Source: Carnegiea gigantea (taxonomy: Eukaryota > Streptophyta > Magnoliopsida > Caryophyllales > Cactaceae). Taken from it: 64,000 nucleotides of DNA. How positions within the stretch are numbered: position 1 is the first letter of the stretch; each line of letters opens with the position of its first letter. Location: the NCBI GenBank assembly GCA_029747015.1, contig JAKOGI010000532.1:416001-480000 (forward strand), given 5' to 3'. The notes under the pieces were generated by a model. That model was not told where the DNA came from. It saw only the letters and a program-made list of their open reading frames with translations, and did not search any database. Shown in pieces: positions 46,720-58,319 of the stretch. The translations under genes were made by a program, and so were the position numbers.

Positions 46720-48269
46720 AAAATATAATAATGAATAATCTTTAACTAAAATTATAAATAATCTTTCAATTGAGAAAACTAATTGAAACACTTGCGAGTA
46801 CTTCTCTTCTGCTAACTCGCTATTTCATGATACATAAAGTCTAATAAAGAGATTAACAAAACTTATTTAATCCTCTTATTGAAAGATCTACTTGCCATCA
46901 GAATTCTAATTCAAAGAATTAATGTCTATTGCAAATGCATACAACAATCAATCAATAATCAATTCAAGCTCCCAGAATGATGTGAAACTAAATTGATAGA
47001 AATGCTCCAAAGATGAAAAATAGCACTACATATTAGGAGAGGGTACTTAGAGACATTCACATGAGGACAAAAAGGTCTAATAAAAGAAAACGTTCTATGA
47101 GAAACAAAAATAATGAAAAGATATATGAAAGGTGGATAGGATCATGGGATGGTAGAATTGATAGGCCCGCAAGCGCACGGTGGCGTTGTAGCAAATCAAA
47201 ATTGATCCCACAGAGACTTGGTGAAACTACTGGATTATAATCCCTCAAGATATGCTAAGTGAATCCAAGTTTGATATTGAAACTAAATTAATCCAATATC
47301 TAATCTAATGAATAATCAATCAAGGAATTTAATCAAACCAAGCAATTTTCCAACTCAAATAATCAAGTGCCTCTTCTTTAGATAGGTAATTCCAAAATTG
47401 ATAATCGATTTATCAAACCCCTCTTTCAAGGCGGAATGAAATTCTTAAATCTAGTTAACCATTTCTTAAGGATTTTTGACTAATCTAAGATCATTAAGAA
47501 TGCGATTATCAAATCTAGGAGTTTCTTAGATGGTGAGTCTTTCTCAAGATCTCATTCACTTATGTCGAACCTTGGAAATAATCTTGCAATTTATTGAATC
47601 GAAGCTTAATATAATCAAAAGACGAATAAACCGACCGATGATTATATTACTGGTTACTGTTTAAGATGTGGAGGCCGGGAAATTGGATTTATGATACAGC
47701 GGGTTGGTGTTTCTATCAATGGACAAAAAAAAAACAAAAAAAAAAAATTGAAAAGGGCCGAAGCCCCTTCTTTTCGGGCAGAAGCATCGCGAAGTGGGGG
47801 GGCTCTTCGACCCCACGACCCCTACACACACACACGCTGGGATAGAGAGAGGGAGGGGAGGTGGGCAGCCGGCGACCGGCCGACGTGCGCGGGGCCGTCC
47901 CACACCCCGGTCGTCCCTCGACTGGCCAGCGAGAGAGAGCAGCAGCCGGCGAGAGAGGGAGAAAGAGATTGAGGGGGGCGAGGTCGCCGGCAGTGTCTCG
48001 GTGGCTCCTCCACGGCTCGCCGGCGGCGGCGGTTCAGCAGAAGACCGGTGATTAGTGGATGGAGCCCACACCGAGCCAACCCAAATCAAGCCCTAAAACG
48101 GATCTCTTAGCTTGAATTCGAGGTGCGTTTCCTCTTCCTCCTATCTATTGTTAATTTCGATGAAGTTTATTGATTATAGTTCGTTCAGGTTGAATTTGAA
48201 CTGATTATCAGTGATCTGAAGAAATTGTAGCGTAAATTGAATGATACCATAGATATATATATTAGTCGT

Positions 48270-48360
48270 ACTGAACTAAAGTTTATCGATTATATGAAAT
48301 TTATCGATTATATAAAGTTTATCGATTATATAGTTTATCGATTATATGAAATTTATTGAT
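48270..48360. repeat. Short tandem repeat TTTATCGATTATAT
   Basis: Four to five imperfect copies of TTTATCGATTATAT with AAA/GAA spacers, just before the Helitron end. Probably part of the donor intron. Confidence 0.85.
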
Positions 48361-48362
48361 TA

Positions 48363-48842
48363 CTAGGGTTATACCATTGCGATGCAAGGACATAAGTGAA
48401 CCTTTTTTTTAAATATATTAATAACACAATAGATCGTTTCTTTTCAAATAGTAAAAATAAATTGATGTGTCAGATTATTTAATTATCAAAAGTTAAACGC
48501 TTTGCTAGATTTTTTTTTATTGTAACAACATTTTCTTCATTCTTAATTTGAAGTCACTTTTTTATTTCATTTGTCCAGTATTTCATTGTTAAACGATGTA
48601 TATGTTTTGAGAAAAAATTTTATTAGTAAATAGTAATGACTATATGACATTGGGTGACTTTAATATATAGAATTGGTATTGCATTACAGAATAATTATTT
48701 TTTGAGTTACCATTGTTTCTTTTGCTTTTTTCATTAAATTATTTTAAATTCTTTTATATATGTACCATAATTATTTATTTACTACTATTTAAGAATGGTC
48801 TAATATATGAGACGTCTTTTCTTTTGTGGGCAAGTTTTAGTA
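48363..48842 (-). mobile_element. Truncated inverted copy of Helitron A
   Basis: The minus-strand 3' end CCTTGCATCGCAATGG...CCCTAG ends at 48363, followed by T as expected for an A/T insertion site. The opposite end stops abruptly at 48842 against LTR sequence, so the 5' half is missing. Confidence 0.8.
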
Positions 48843-49797
48843 TGCAAATAATCAAGTGCCTCTTTCAAGGCGGAATGAAATTCTTAAATCTAGTTAACCA
48901 TTTCTTAAGGATTTTTGACTAATCTAAGATCATTAAGAATGCGATTATCAAATCTAGGAGTTTCTTAGATGGTGAGTCTTTCTCAAGATCTCACTCACTT
49001 AAGTCGAATTTTAGCTCTCCAATATCTAGCGTTACCTTTCAGTTCTTCACCATATATCTAAAACAAGCAAGAAATTGATCAAGTTTCCTATTTGCAAATC
49101 AACATCTAAGATTCAATAGAATAAACCCAACGAATCCAAAACGCTATTAGATCAAAACGAGAATTGATCCAATCACAACAACTCAACTCAATTCCAAGAT
49201 CAACAATCCAAAACATAACATAAACATCGATAATAATCTAAAAGCATAAAAACATAAATTGAAAAGAGAAGAGAAGGGAGAGAAATTGCTCAGCCGATAA
49301 GCGCTTGAATTGTCATTGCAAACCTGATTCGGAATCCTTGCCATCTTCACCTTTAACTTGCTCTTCCTCTAACCTAAGTCCTAATCTAAGTAGAGTGGAA
49401 AGGAGTATGGAGATGATGGATAATTGTCTTTCTGTTGTGAAAATGGCCCTATTTATAAGAAAACCCAGCAAGCTCAGCCACACGATAAGGAACAACGAAG
49501 AGATTAGCCATTATGCTTCCACCACGAGCTGACCGTGGTGCTCTCTGGCTTGTCATTCTTCTATTCTTCCTTTCTTCTATGAGCATAGAAACTTAGGGAC
49601 ATCCGTGGTGAGTCAAAATACATCTAAATGAGGGTCGAATGCTGGGTCAAATGTTCAAAATCCTGCAAAACATATCAAACAACCATACCCAAGCATAAAA
49701 CAGGAAAAAGGGTGTAAACTATAACATAAAGCACATAATTTTTCCTAAAAATGGAGGAAAATGACCCTAAAATAATATATACATTAAGCACTTATCA

Positions 49798-49812
49798 AAC
49801 TTCCCCATGCTT
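49798..49812 (-). promoter_or_regulatory. Polypurine tract of the TR-GAG-like element
   Basis: On the minus strand AAGCATGGGGAAGTT directly precedes the LTR start TGATAAGTGC. Upstream lies GAGGACAAGCAACAGTTT, a sequence common before the 3' LTR of Tat-type elements. Confidence 0.82.
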
Positions 49813-51886
49813 AAACTGTTGCTTGTCCTCAAGCAAACACTAGATAAAATCAACAAGGGAGATGCATCTAGGACTCAAAACAGAACAACCTCCTTAAAGT
49901 AAGCAAGCCATAGCATATCACAAATAAGAATGCCAATCAACGGTAACCCCAACTATTGTAAAAGACGTTTCAAAATCAGGAGGAAGAGAAGGTTTTTGAA
50001 AAAATATAAGACCATAAGTTCAATATCAAACTTGATCACTCCCAAAGAACCACAAAGCATGTCATGCAAGCACATGGAATTGATTATAGCCAAATGGACT
50101 AGTAGAACCTCACTTCTGGGAAATGTGAGTCACTCCCGCTCATGTGTTTAAAATATAACATAGGTTCATTCAAGATTCATTCCAAAGATGCAATCTACCA
50201 TATACTTGCAAAGACTCTTAAATTCTCCACCACCAAAAATGCAATATGCACAAGACAATCAAGAGGACTTTGGTAGGGTTGTAACATGGGCTAAAAGGGT
50301 TAAGGAAAAGGAGTGGACAAATGTATTTGGGACAATGCGGAGCTACTTAGCCAAGTGACTAGGGAGCAACCAATCAAAGCACCAATTAACCAATAAGTTC
50401 ACCAACACTCCAAACTCCAAAAATACAATGAACATACCCCATGAATCATGTAGGAAATGAGTTGACAAAGAAAGGAATACAAGCAACTTACATATCCAAT
50501 GCCAATTATTTATTCATTCTTTTTTTCGCTTTTTTCCCCTTTTTTTGGATTTTTTTCTTTGTTTCTGAAATGATTTTTTTCTGCTTTTATTTTTTTGGTT
50601 TTTTTTTGGGGAAATGAAATAAAAATTGCAATTACTGAAAGGCATAGTATCATGAAGTATCAACTCACAACCTAATATATATATATATCTATATCTATAT
50701 ATATATATATATATATTATTATATATAATATATATCTATATATATATATATATATATATATTTACAACCCAAACAAGAGGGAACCAAAGCAAATACTCAA
50801 TATCATCAATCCCTCAACAAACCAATATACCATAGCCACCTTAAACTTAATTATCCCCAAAACTACCCACTACATACTTAAAGTGATGCTCCATAGATTT
50901 GACTTAAAGGTTAGAATATATATTTGGCCAAGGGCTAATATGAAGGGATCCCAACAAACATGGATATAAGCTCAAAGGGGCTAGCAAAGGAAATAAACAT
51001 GTAGTATAAGGGTAGGCTATTTGGCTATGTGGCTAAAATGACCAAAGAAAGAAATGTCTCTATTACATCCTCAACTATGCACATGCTAATGTAGTTTTGA
51101 ATAAGAGTCTAGGCACGTTCTAGGTATGCAACACAGAAGAGTCACACACATGCAAGAAGCATGAGACTAAATATAATGATGAGTCCAAATAAGGCTCAAA
51201 ATCCCACGGGATATCTACCAAAGTCTCATTAAGCTCATAGAATGACTCCGTGTACAAACATTAGTGCTAAAGACTCTAGGGGCCAACTTAGTTCTCAAAC
51301 AAGACAAGGGTCAAATAAGAAATATTCACAAGACCTTCAAAAAGTTGTAGCACCAAAGAGGGATTACACATCAAAAGTTACTCAAGCGCATGAAAGCTAT
51401 CATGCCTAAAGAATTATCATTAGAGGGAATCTCAAACCAATCCACACCATCCCTATATGCAATCCTATATGCAAACCTAAAAATTAACTAAATGCAACAC
51501 ACTAATGCAAATAAAAAGAAATCGAAAACTATATGCTCTAATATGTATGCAAACTATTAATCGAAATAGAAAATAGAGAAGCTACCCTCCCCCTATACTT
51601 AAATAAAGCATTATTATTCAAAGTAAGGCAACTTAGAGAAAGGGAACAAAAGAAAACAATTTCATCAGGTTAGGTGCAGAGTGCACATAAGCTATGCGGC
51701 CTCGTAATAACTAGGGCACATGGAGGATCACCCACTCCATCATGATGTCAAGACTCGGCCTATGAAAGTAGATACTGTTAAAGTACGTAGGAGCTTATCA
51801 AACTCCTGAGACCATAATTTAGAAAATAAAAGGTAAGAGGCAATAATGAAAACCACACTAAAGAGTATAGGTATCCTTTAACTAGA
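49813..51886 (-). other. Non-coding interior of the TR-GAG-like element
   Basis: Between the gag-like frame and the 3' purine tract. Contains a (TA)n/(TATC)n microsatellite at about 50674-50760 and T-rich stretches. No reading frame worth calling. Confidence 0.55.
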
Positions 51887-52744
51887 TCAATGGCCATAGA
51901 AAAAATCATAGGAAGGGTTAAAGAATTTAGACCACATGATTTTTTTAGGCAAGTCTCTTAGGCACACGCAAGATGGGTCAAGTGAGGCATTATACCCACT
52001 AAAGTAACTTGGGGAAATAAAATTATCAACATTCCCACCAAGCACATTAAACATTTTGCCCACATAGCCCAAATCAACATTAGCATCAAAAATCAAGAAA
52101 TTATTAATGGGCTGATCAAGATAATACTTAGGGGACTGAGAGGGTAGTGAACAAAGAGGTGAAGTATGGGAATGATAAGAAGGATTACAGAGAACATTAT
52201 TATCAAAACCAAGGCTAGGAGGCTCTTCATGCATAGACACGTCACGCGACCTCTCTAAAGGAGTCTTATCTAGATAATGCACCTCATGAAAAGTATCTTT
52301 TGACTTAAAATATACATCAGCAACACCAAACCTAGCATCAAATCGAAAAGGTTCCGCCGCCTCGAGTCCTGTACAATGAGCTAAAGGGAAGGATGAATCA
52401 TATAAGGATAGGACAACATCAGCATTGTCCATAGGTCATGCAAAGTTAGGTTGAGCATAGCATGCATAATAAGGACACGAATTAGTTTCATGGTCAGAAG
52501 AGCTATACAAATCACACTAAAAAGAAGCATAATAAGATCTAGCATAAAATGCACAAGGATCAGGAAATGAATATTTAGAAACACAATTAGCCTTCTCAAA
52601 TTCAAGTAAATCCCAAGCAATCCATTCAAGCAAATACCATGCATCATCAACATTTTTACCATGAAAGTCCCAATACTCTAAAAGAATATAGATTTTACTA
52701 TTCACACCCTCATCAACAATATCTAGAATTTCCCATTTACTCAC
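51887..52744 (-). pseudogene. Gag-like ORF of the TR-GAG-like element, two in-frame stops
   Basis: One minus-strand frame of about 286 codons, with a TAG at about 52519-52517 (TTT-TAG-TGT) and a TGA near 52437. Just after the first stop comes CDLYSSSDHETNSC, a zinc-knuckle-like arrangement with the second Cys replaced by Tyr. Upstream is DDAWYLLEWIAWDLLEFEKA. The downstream 181 codons (52432-51887) are Ser/Asp/Phe-rich and of unknown role (GLEAAEPFRFDARFG). Likely the capsid-related protein of a non-autonomous element. The true start may lie further upstream. Confidence 0.6.
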
Positions 52745-52944
52745 ACAATAACCACATCAAGCAAACAAGACATTTAAACGCTTAAAATACCTCCAAAATA
52801 ATTCATGCTCAAACTGGGGGAAATGAAAAATTACCATTGTTGTTTCTCAATATTTTTTTGGGTTAATTTTCAAAATTTTTTGAATTTATTTTAAAGAAAA
52901 ATAAAATGCTTAGTCAAACCTATCAGAAAAAACCTAATACTCGA

Positions 52945-52975
52945 TGCTAGTCCCCGGCAACGGCATCAAAAAACT
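52945..52975 (-). promoter_or_regulatory. Primer-binding site of the TR-GAG-like element
   Basis: On the minus strand the LTR end TATCA is followed by AGTTTTTTGATGCCGTTGCC and GGGGAC. The TGATGCCGTTGCCGGGGA site is typical of Athila/Tat-related gypsy elements. Confidence 0.85.
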
Positions 52976-54116
52976 TGATAGGTCCACAAGCGTACACTGG
53001 CGTTGTAGCAAATCAAGGTCGGTCCCACAGAGACTAGGTAAAACTATTCGGTTATAATCCCTCAAGATATGCTAAGCGAATCCAAGTTTGATATTGAAAC
53101 TAAATTAATCTAGTATCTAATCTAATGGATAATCAATCAAGAAATTTAATCGAACCAAGCAATTTTCCAAGTCAAAAATGTATCAAGCACCTTTTCTTTA
53201 GATGAGTAATTCCAAAATCGATAATCAATTTATCAACCCTCTTTCAAGGCGGAATGAAATTCTTAAATCTAATCAACTACCATTTCTCAAGGATTTTTGA
53301 TTAATCTAAGATCATTAAGAATGTGATTATCAAATCTAGGGGTTTCTTAAACAGTGAGTCTTCTCAAGATCTCACTCATTTAAGTCGAATTTTAGTTTTC
53401 CAATATCTAGTGTCACCTTTCCGTTCTTCACCATACGTCTAAAACAAGTAACAAATCCAAAACGCTTTTAGACCAAAACAAGAATTGATTCAATCACAAC
53501 AACTCAACTCAATTCCAAGATTAACAATTCAAAATATAATAAACATCAATAATAATCTAAAAGCATAAAAACATAAACAGAAAAGAGAAGAGAAGAGACA
53601 GGAATTGCTCAGCTGATGTGCGCTTGAACCGTCATTGCAAACCTGATCCGTAATCCTTGTAATCTTCACCTTTGACTTGCTCTTCCTCTAATCTAAGTCC
53701 TAATCTAAGTAGAGTCGAAAGGAGTATGGAGATGATGGATAATTGTCTTTCTGCTGCAAAAATGGCCCTTTATAGGAAAACCCAGCAATCTCAGCCACAC
53801 GATGAGGGAAAACGAAGAGATTAGCCATTATGCTTCCACCATGGGCTGAACATGGTGCTCTTTGGCTTGTCATTCTTCTGTTCTTCCTTTCTTCCACGAG
53901 CATAGCAACTTAGAGACATCTGTGATGAGTCAAAATACATCTAAATGAGGGTTAAATGCGGGGTTAATTGGTTCAAAATCCTACAAAACACATCAAATAA
54001 CCATACCCAAGCATAAACCAGAAAAAAAGAGTATAAACTATAACATAAAGCACATCATTTTTCCTAAAAATGGAGGAAAATAACTCTAAAATAATATATA
54101 TGTTAAGCACTTATCA
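52976..54116 (-). repeat. 5' LTR of the TR-GAG-like element
   Basis: 1141 bp, intact. Its plus-strand left end is TGATAGGTCCACAAGCG and right end AAGCACTTATCA. It is the reference for the interrupted 3' LTR. Confidence 0.93.
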
Positions 54117-54121
54117 AGAAT

Positions 54122-55100
54122 CCTCGGCGTTCTTGTTTAATTTTAGTCAACTAAATTGGATAGTTACGCATAAGTTAATATACCAGTTTTAAACTGATAC
54201 TTCAATAGACTTGTATCATTTCTTTTTTATGTTTCTATCCACTAAAACAATTTAACTCATTATAAATAATAGCCTAGAACTTAAAATAGATGATCATGAA
54301 ATAGTTGCTTGCATAGTTCTAGAAAATGAACTGCAAAAATATAAAATTAAGTGTAAGATTTTGAAATACTAATGTTTTGCTTGCAAAGTAAAGATGAGAG
54401 AAAATGGGTTATTTAAAGGAAACGGCAAGAGTAGACCTGGAAATGGGTCATTCAGCTCAAGTACGGGTTGCGTTAAGTTTGCATCGGGTCATATTTAAGG
54501 TTAAGTGACATTTCGAGTTGGTTCAGTTTAGATCAGGTGAATTCCAGTTTGAGTCGACTTCAGGTCACCTGATTTTGGGTCCAATAAGTTTATTATGCAA
54601 AATTAAGCATCTTTGTAAAAAATTGTGGCTCAGGTCAATTCAGGTTTCGGGTCCACTTTCAGATGAGCATATTTCATATGCCAGGTCAGGGATGGGTTCG
54701 GGTTGTTTGGTTCCGATTTGTTTGGCGATGTCTATGGAAGAGGCGACCTCCTATGCACATTGACCAACAAAGTTAAATACTTATTAACTTCTCATCGCAT
54801 GTTACTAAAACAGATTTAAGAGTTGCCAGGAAATTTATTCTATGAAATCAAAATCTAAAATACTACTAATGAAGTCAAACAACTCTATGCCAAGCAACAT
54901 GAGGAGAGAGAAGATGACATAGAAGAAATGACTTATGTAATACCTATATTCGTTCCAAATCAAAGAGCCAGAAAAAAGGGGCATCGTAATAGAATCAAAA
55001 GCAAAGTGCGGAAAAGAAAAAAGAAAGGGAAAAACACACACTGATTTCTAGCTAATCTAGCAAGCCATGGTCCAACTTGTTGCCCTTCTTTTACGTATAT
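54122..55100. other. Intergenic DNA with a degenerate GGGTC-rich repeat
   Basis: From about 54430 to 54730, words such as AATGGGTC, CGGGTC, TCAGGTC and GGGTTCGGGTT recur, like the subterminal arrays of hAT-type or Mutator-type MITEs. Ends and target duplication could not be fixed. No gene seen. Confidence 0.45.
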
Positions 55101-55104
55101 GTAG

Positions 55105-56105
55105 TATCTGATTGGAAGAAAAATGGTTTTTCCAGAAAATCATTTTCTATGGAAAATATTTTTCCAAGTAAAATTGATTTTCAAGTGACATTTTCCATTG
55201 TTTGGTACAAGATAAATCATTTTTAGAAAACATCAACTAAATTGTTTAAGTGACAAAAAATATTGACTGAATGGTTGTAGTAGAGACAAATGTTAACAAA
55301 ATGAAGGAAGTTTGAGCTTCAAGTTCATATTTGAGTTGTTTTTTTTAATGCTTATTCTCATATAATCAAGTTTTGATCTAAACCGTTGAAGTTGTTTTAG
55401 TGACGAAAAGCATCAATTGAATCGTTTAAAAATATCGATTGAATTGTCATAGCAGAGACAAATATTGGCCAAATGAAGGAATATCGTGCTCGAAACATGG
55501 ATTTGAGTCTATTTTAATCTTTCCTATCTGATGATCAAGTTTTGATTCAAACTGTTAAAACCATTCTAGTGGTAAAAAATATTGACTGCATTGTTCAAGT
55601 AGAAAAAATATCGATTGAATTGTCATTATGGAAAAAAATGTTGACCAAATGAAAGAATATCAAGCTCAAAATATGAACTTGATCCTATTTTAATGCTTTC
55701 TATCTGATGAACAAGTTTCAATCCAAACCGTAAAAATTGTTTTAGTGGCGAGTCAACTAAATGTCGATTAAATTGTCACGGTAGAGATAAATGTTAACCA
55801 AATGAAAGAATTTCAACTCAAAATTTAGATATGAGTTTATTTTAATCTTTTCCATTGAATAGTCAAGTTTCGATCGAAACTGCTGAAATCGAATTTTGCT
55901 CCAAAATTTCAACTGATTATATTATCAAAGAGTTGAAGGACGAAAATCAATTTAATACCCTCTCAAAGAGGAAATCATTTTCCTCCATTGGAGGGAAAAT
56001 TATTTTGGAAAATAGTTTTCCATCCTTTATTGTGCCAAACAACGGAAAATTGGAAAACTATTTTCTAGGAAAATCATTTTCCCCTCAACCAAACCCCTCT
56101 CAATC
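55105..56105. mobile_element. Fold-back / MITE-like element with internal tandem repeats
   Basis: The left end (about 55110-55215) is dense in AAAATCATTTTC and GGAAAATATTTTTCC words; the right end (about 55965-56095) carries their complements, GGAAAATCATTTTCCCC and TTGTGCCAAACAA facing CATTGTTTGGTAC. Ends of the TGGTTTTCC type with such arms occur in several plant MITE families. The superfamily and target duplication are not clear. The interior is made of a ~174-bp tandem repeat. Confidence 0.7.
55283..55930. repeat. Four-copy tandem repeat, period about 174 bp
   Basis: The word GAGACAAATGTTAACAAAAT and its variants recur at 55283, 55455, 55631 and 55783 (spacings 172, 176 and 152). Each is followed by AATGAARGAA, a TATTTTAATSCTTTC-like block and CAAGTTTYRAT. 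The last unit is shortened. Confidence 0.88.
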
Positions 56106-56590
56106 GATTTCTAATTAGTATAAAGTTCTGGCCATAAATTAAAGTTACAAAAAATTAATGTGTACTTGGAGAAGCTTTTTACTTGCTTTTAATTTTCAGG
56201 TGTAATTGAAATTATTGAGAAAAGAGAGGACACTCTATTATACTTAATGTATAACGAATGACATTCAAATTAATGGCCAACTATTGTGATTCTATTTATG
56301 CTGACATTCATAATTCGTCAAAATAGAAAATACCATTAAATAAAACTAAATATTTTAATTAATTTTAAGTTAGAAAAATCAAAAAATAATATCAGAAATT
56401 TAGCGGTCAAAAGATGCCCTAATCCAAAACGATTAAGATTCCTGTACACGATCTTTCCAAGACTAAACAAAAATATTTAGATGAATATTCAATCCGAAAA
56501 CACTTTAAAAGAATATTTACAAAATACCACAGACATATTTATTAAAACAAAAATTATAATGACAACATAAACATACAAGATAAAGTAAAA

Positions 56591-57215
56591 TCATATATAT
56601 CATATAAAACTGAATGAGTTAACATGGTGATGACATTTGTCATGTTATCATTGATCGCTTAATTTTTAAATAAAAAATGTGATTTTGTGACACCTAATAA
56701 TTGATCTTAGTCATATTATTAAATTCAACATTTATTCATCAATGTAATATACTAAATCATGTAATTATCATTGGTTCTCTTTTATGTAATAAAGTAAATT
56801 GACAATTCAAGGGTTACTAATTAGTACATTGACTTTTAAGCTAATACAGTGCATTGAAAGTCATTACCAATGTTGAATTGAAGTGTAAAAATCGAATTGT
56901 ATGTAAAGTAATTTTATTCCCAAATAAAAAAAGAAAAGATTTTTCTTATATTTTAAAAATGGAACAAATATCTCTATTGTTCTTTCTTAAATTTTAACTA
57001 ATTATTATTTCTAATTAAATAATAGAACCGAATTTTTTGCCTCCTTTTTTTGTTTGGTAAGTTATCATATTCCAATCTTTTCCTTACATTTTATCTGTTT
57101 TTTGAAGATGACTAAACGGCTTCAATTAAACAAAGGTTTTTACTTATTTATATTTTTAATACATTTTTAAAATGTGTATTAACTCATGACCGTACTAAGT
57201 ACGGGATCTACCTAG
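56591..57215 (+). mobile_element. Non-autonomous Helitron B
   Basis: 625 bp from TCATATATATCATATAAAAC to a 3' end with the perfect palindrome CCGTACTAAGTACGG followed, nine bases later, by terminal CTAG (57212-57215). Flanked by A on the left and T on the right, the Helitron A/T insertion rule. No target duplication and no coding region, as expected. Confidence 0.75.
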
Positions 57216-57606
57216 TGTAGAATGACAATAGGATGTGAGTGTTAATTTTTTATCCCAAAAAAAATCATGTTAGTGTTTTGTACTAAATTTAACTGGAATG
57301 TGTTTAAAAGGATTGGTTTTATTTTTTTTTGACATCAATATAATTAGGCTTATAAGGAATGTAATGTACCTTTAAAATTTTAATCTTAAACATCAGTCAA
57401 CAAAAAGTTAGTACTGTACACCCAAGGAATAGTAAAATATTTTATCTCGTAACATTTAATACATAAAAGTGCACCATTACCCTTTAAATTTGTAAACGTT
57501 TCAGTCAAAGGTAAGTCAAGAGATAACAACTAAAAAGTAATTAAAAATAAAAAATAATTAATTTTGAATCATAATTACTACTACGGTGTGCAATATATAA
57601 GACTTT
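57216..57606. other. AT-rich spacer, nothing recognised
   Basis: No ORF, RNA gene or repeat structure could be supported between Helitron B and the PIF/Harbinger element. Confidence 0.6.
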
Positions 57607-58319
57607 GGCCTGTTTGGTAAATAGTTGTTAACTGCTTGTCTTAACTGCTAGTTATTAGCTATTTGAATTAGATATTTCTAGAAAAAATATTTGATAAAAT
57701 TAGCTATTTTTGGTAGACATATTTGGTAATATTCCATTAATGCCCTTTTTCTAAAATACTTTTTAATTCAATATGTTTTTTTAATTAATTGGTCATCTTT
57801 TTGGTTTTAAAAAAGAGTTAAATTTACGTCTCATGTTCAAATTAACTTCATACTTGAAACTTTATTTTCTTACTAATGTAAATAATTTGTGTTCATTAGT
57901 TAATTTTTTTTTATTTCCAATTTTTATTGACGTATGTGATGCCTACGTCTTATAACTTTCTTTTGCTATTATCATATTCTTTTTTATAAATTGAAATTTA
58001 TATGAACCTAAATCTATGTTTTTGTTATGAATTGAAATATGCATGAATTTCAAATGATTTGATCTTCATTGAATTCAACTTAAATAAAACATAATTTAAA
58101 ACATCACTAATAACATGCATAAACTAAAAGCTCATATTCCAAACAACCGGGGGAGAGGAGTAACGGAGAGAGGGCAACCAAATCACCTAAAGCGCAAGTA
58201 TCAAACATATAAATTACATTCAACTATAAAAAGAAACTCTCAATCAAATAAGTGGGAAAAATTAATTTATAATATTATACGCTGTTTAGGTGCCAGCAAA
58301 CTTGAAGCTATACTGTTAT

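Larger units (their letters stand above)
47570..48844. other. Composite insert in the 3' LTR: GC-rich gene-like fragment plus truncated Helitron copy
   Basis: About 1275 bp foreign to the LTR (the intact LTR at 52976-54116 lacks it). The segment 47570-48362 includes a GC-rich island (about 47750-48060) and then AGCCCTAAAACGGATCTC...GAATTCGAG followed by GTGCGTTTCC, which looks like a host gene's 5' exon and a splice donor near 48122. The segment 48363-48842 is an inverted, truncated copy of Helitron A. Flanking LTR sequence is duplicated over 160-210 bp. No protein family recognised in the GC-rich part. Confidence 0.75.
47159..49797 (-). repeat. 3' LTR of the TR-GAG-like element, interrupted and partly duplicated
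   Basis: LTR sequence occupies 47159-47569 and 48845-49797. The two pieces overlap in content: 47356-47569 is repeated at 48845-49008, which lacks about 50 bp between two CCTCTT words. A minus-strand TATA-like TTATAAATAG lies near 49450, the likely LTR promoter. Confidence 0.88.
47159..54116 (-). mobile_element. TR-GAG-like non-autonomous LTR retrotransposon
   Basis: A minus-strand element with TGATAG...TTATCA LTR ends and a perfect 5-bp duplication AGAAT (47154-47158 and 54117-54121). The 5' LTR is 52976-54116 (1141 bp). The 3' LTR (47159-49797) is enlarged by a 1.3-kb insert and a partial duplication. The primer site is of the TGATGCCGTTGCCGGGGA type and a purine tract borders the 3' LTR. 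The 3.2-kb interior has one gag-like frame and no protease, integrase or RT that I can find, matching non-autonomous gypsy-related TR-GAG elements. LTRs look about 90% identical. A solo LTR of the family sits at 24754-25973. Confidence 0.9.

Noticed and set aside
47661..48089. Overlapping open frames on both strands of the GC-rich island
   Set aside because: Frames are open because GC-rich sequence has few stops; translations are low-complexity (Arg/Pro/Ser-rich) with no recognisable domain, and no frame is favoured.
48270..48360. TTTATCGATTATAT repeats as an iteron-like origin or regulatory array
   Set aside because: Only four to five imperfect AT-rich copies in non-coding plant DNA; no replication genes or other support.
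46247..48842. The large inverted repeat as a Mutator-like or Pack-MULE element with long terminal repeats and a captured gene
   Set aside because: No 9-bp duplication at the outer ends; the inner ends carry Helitron 3' signatures; one arm stops at an LTR boundary. Two Helitron copies plus a repair event fit better.
54518..54763. 81-codon frame in the GGGTC-rich region
   Set aside because: It lies in a degenerate subterminal-repeat-like segment and has no family resemblance.
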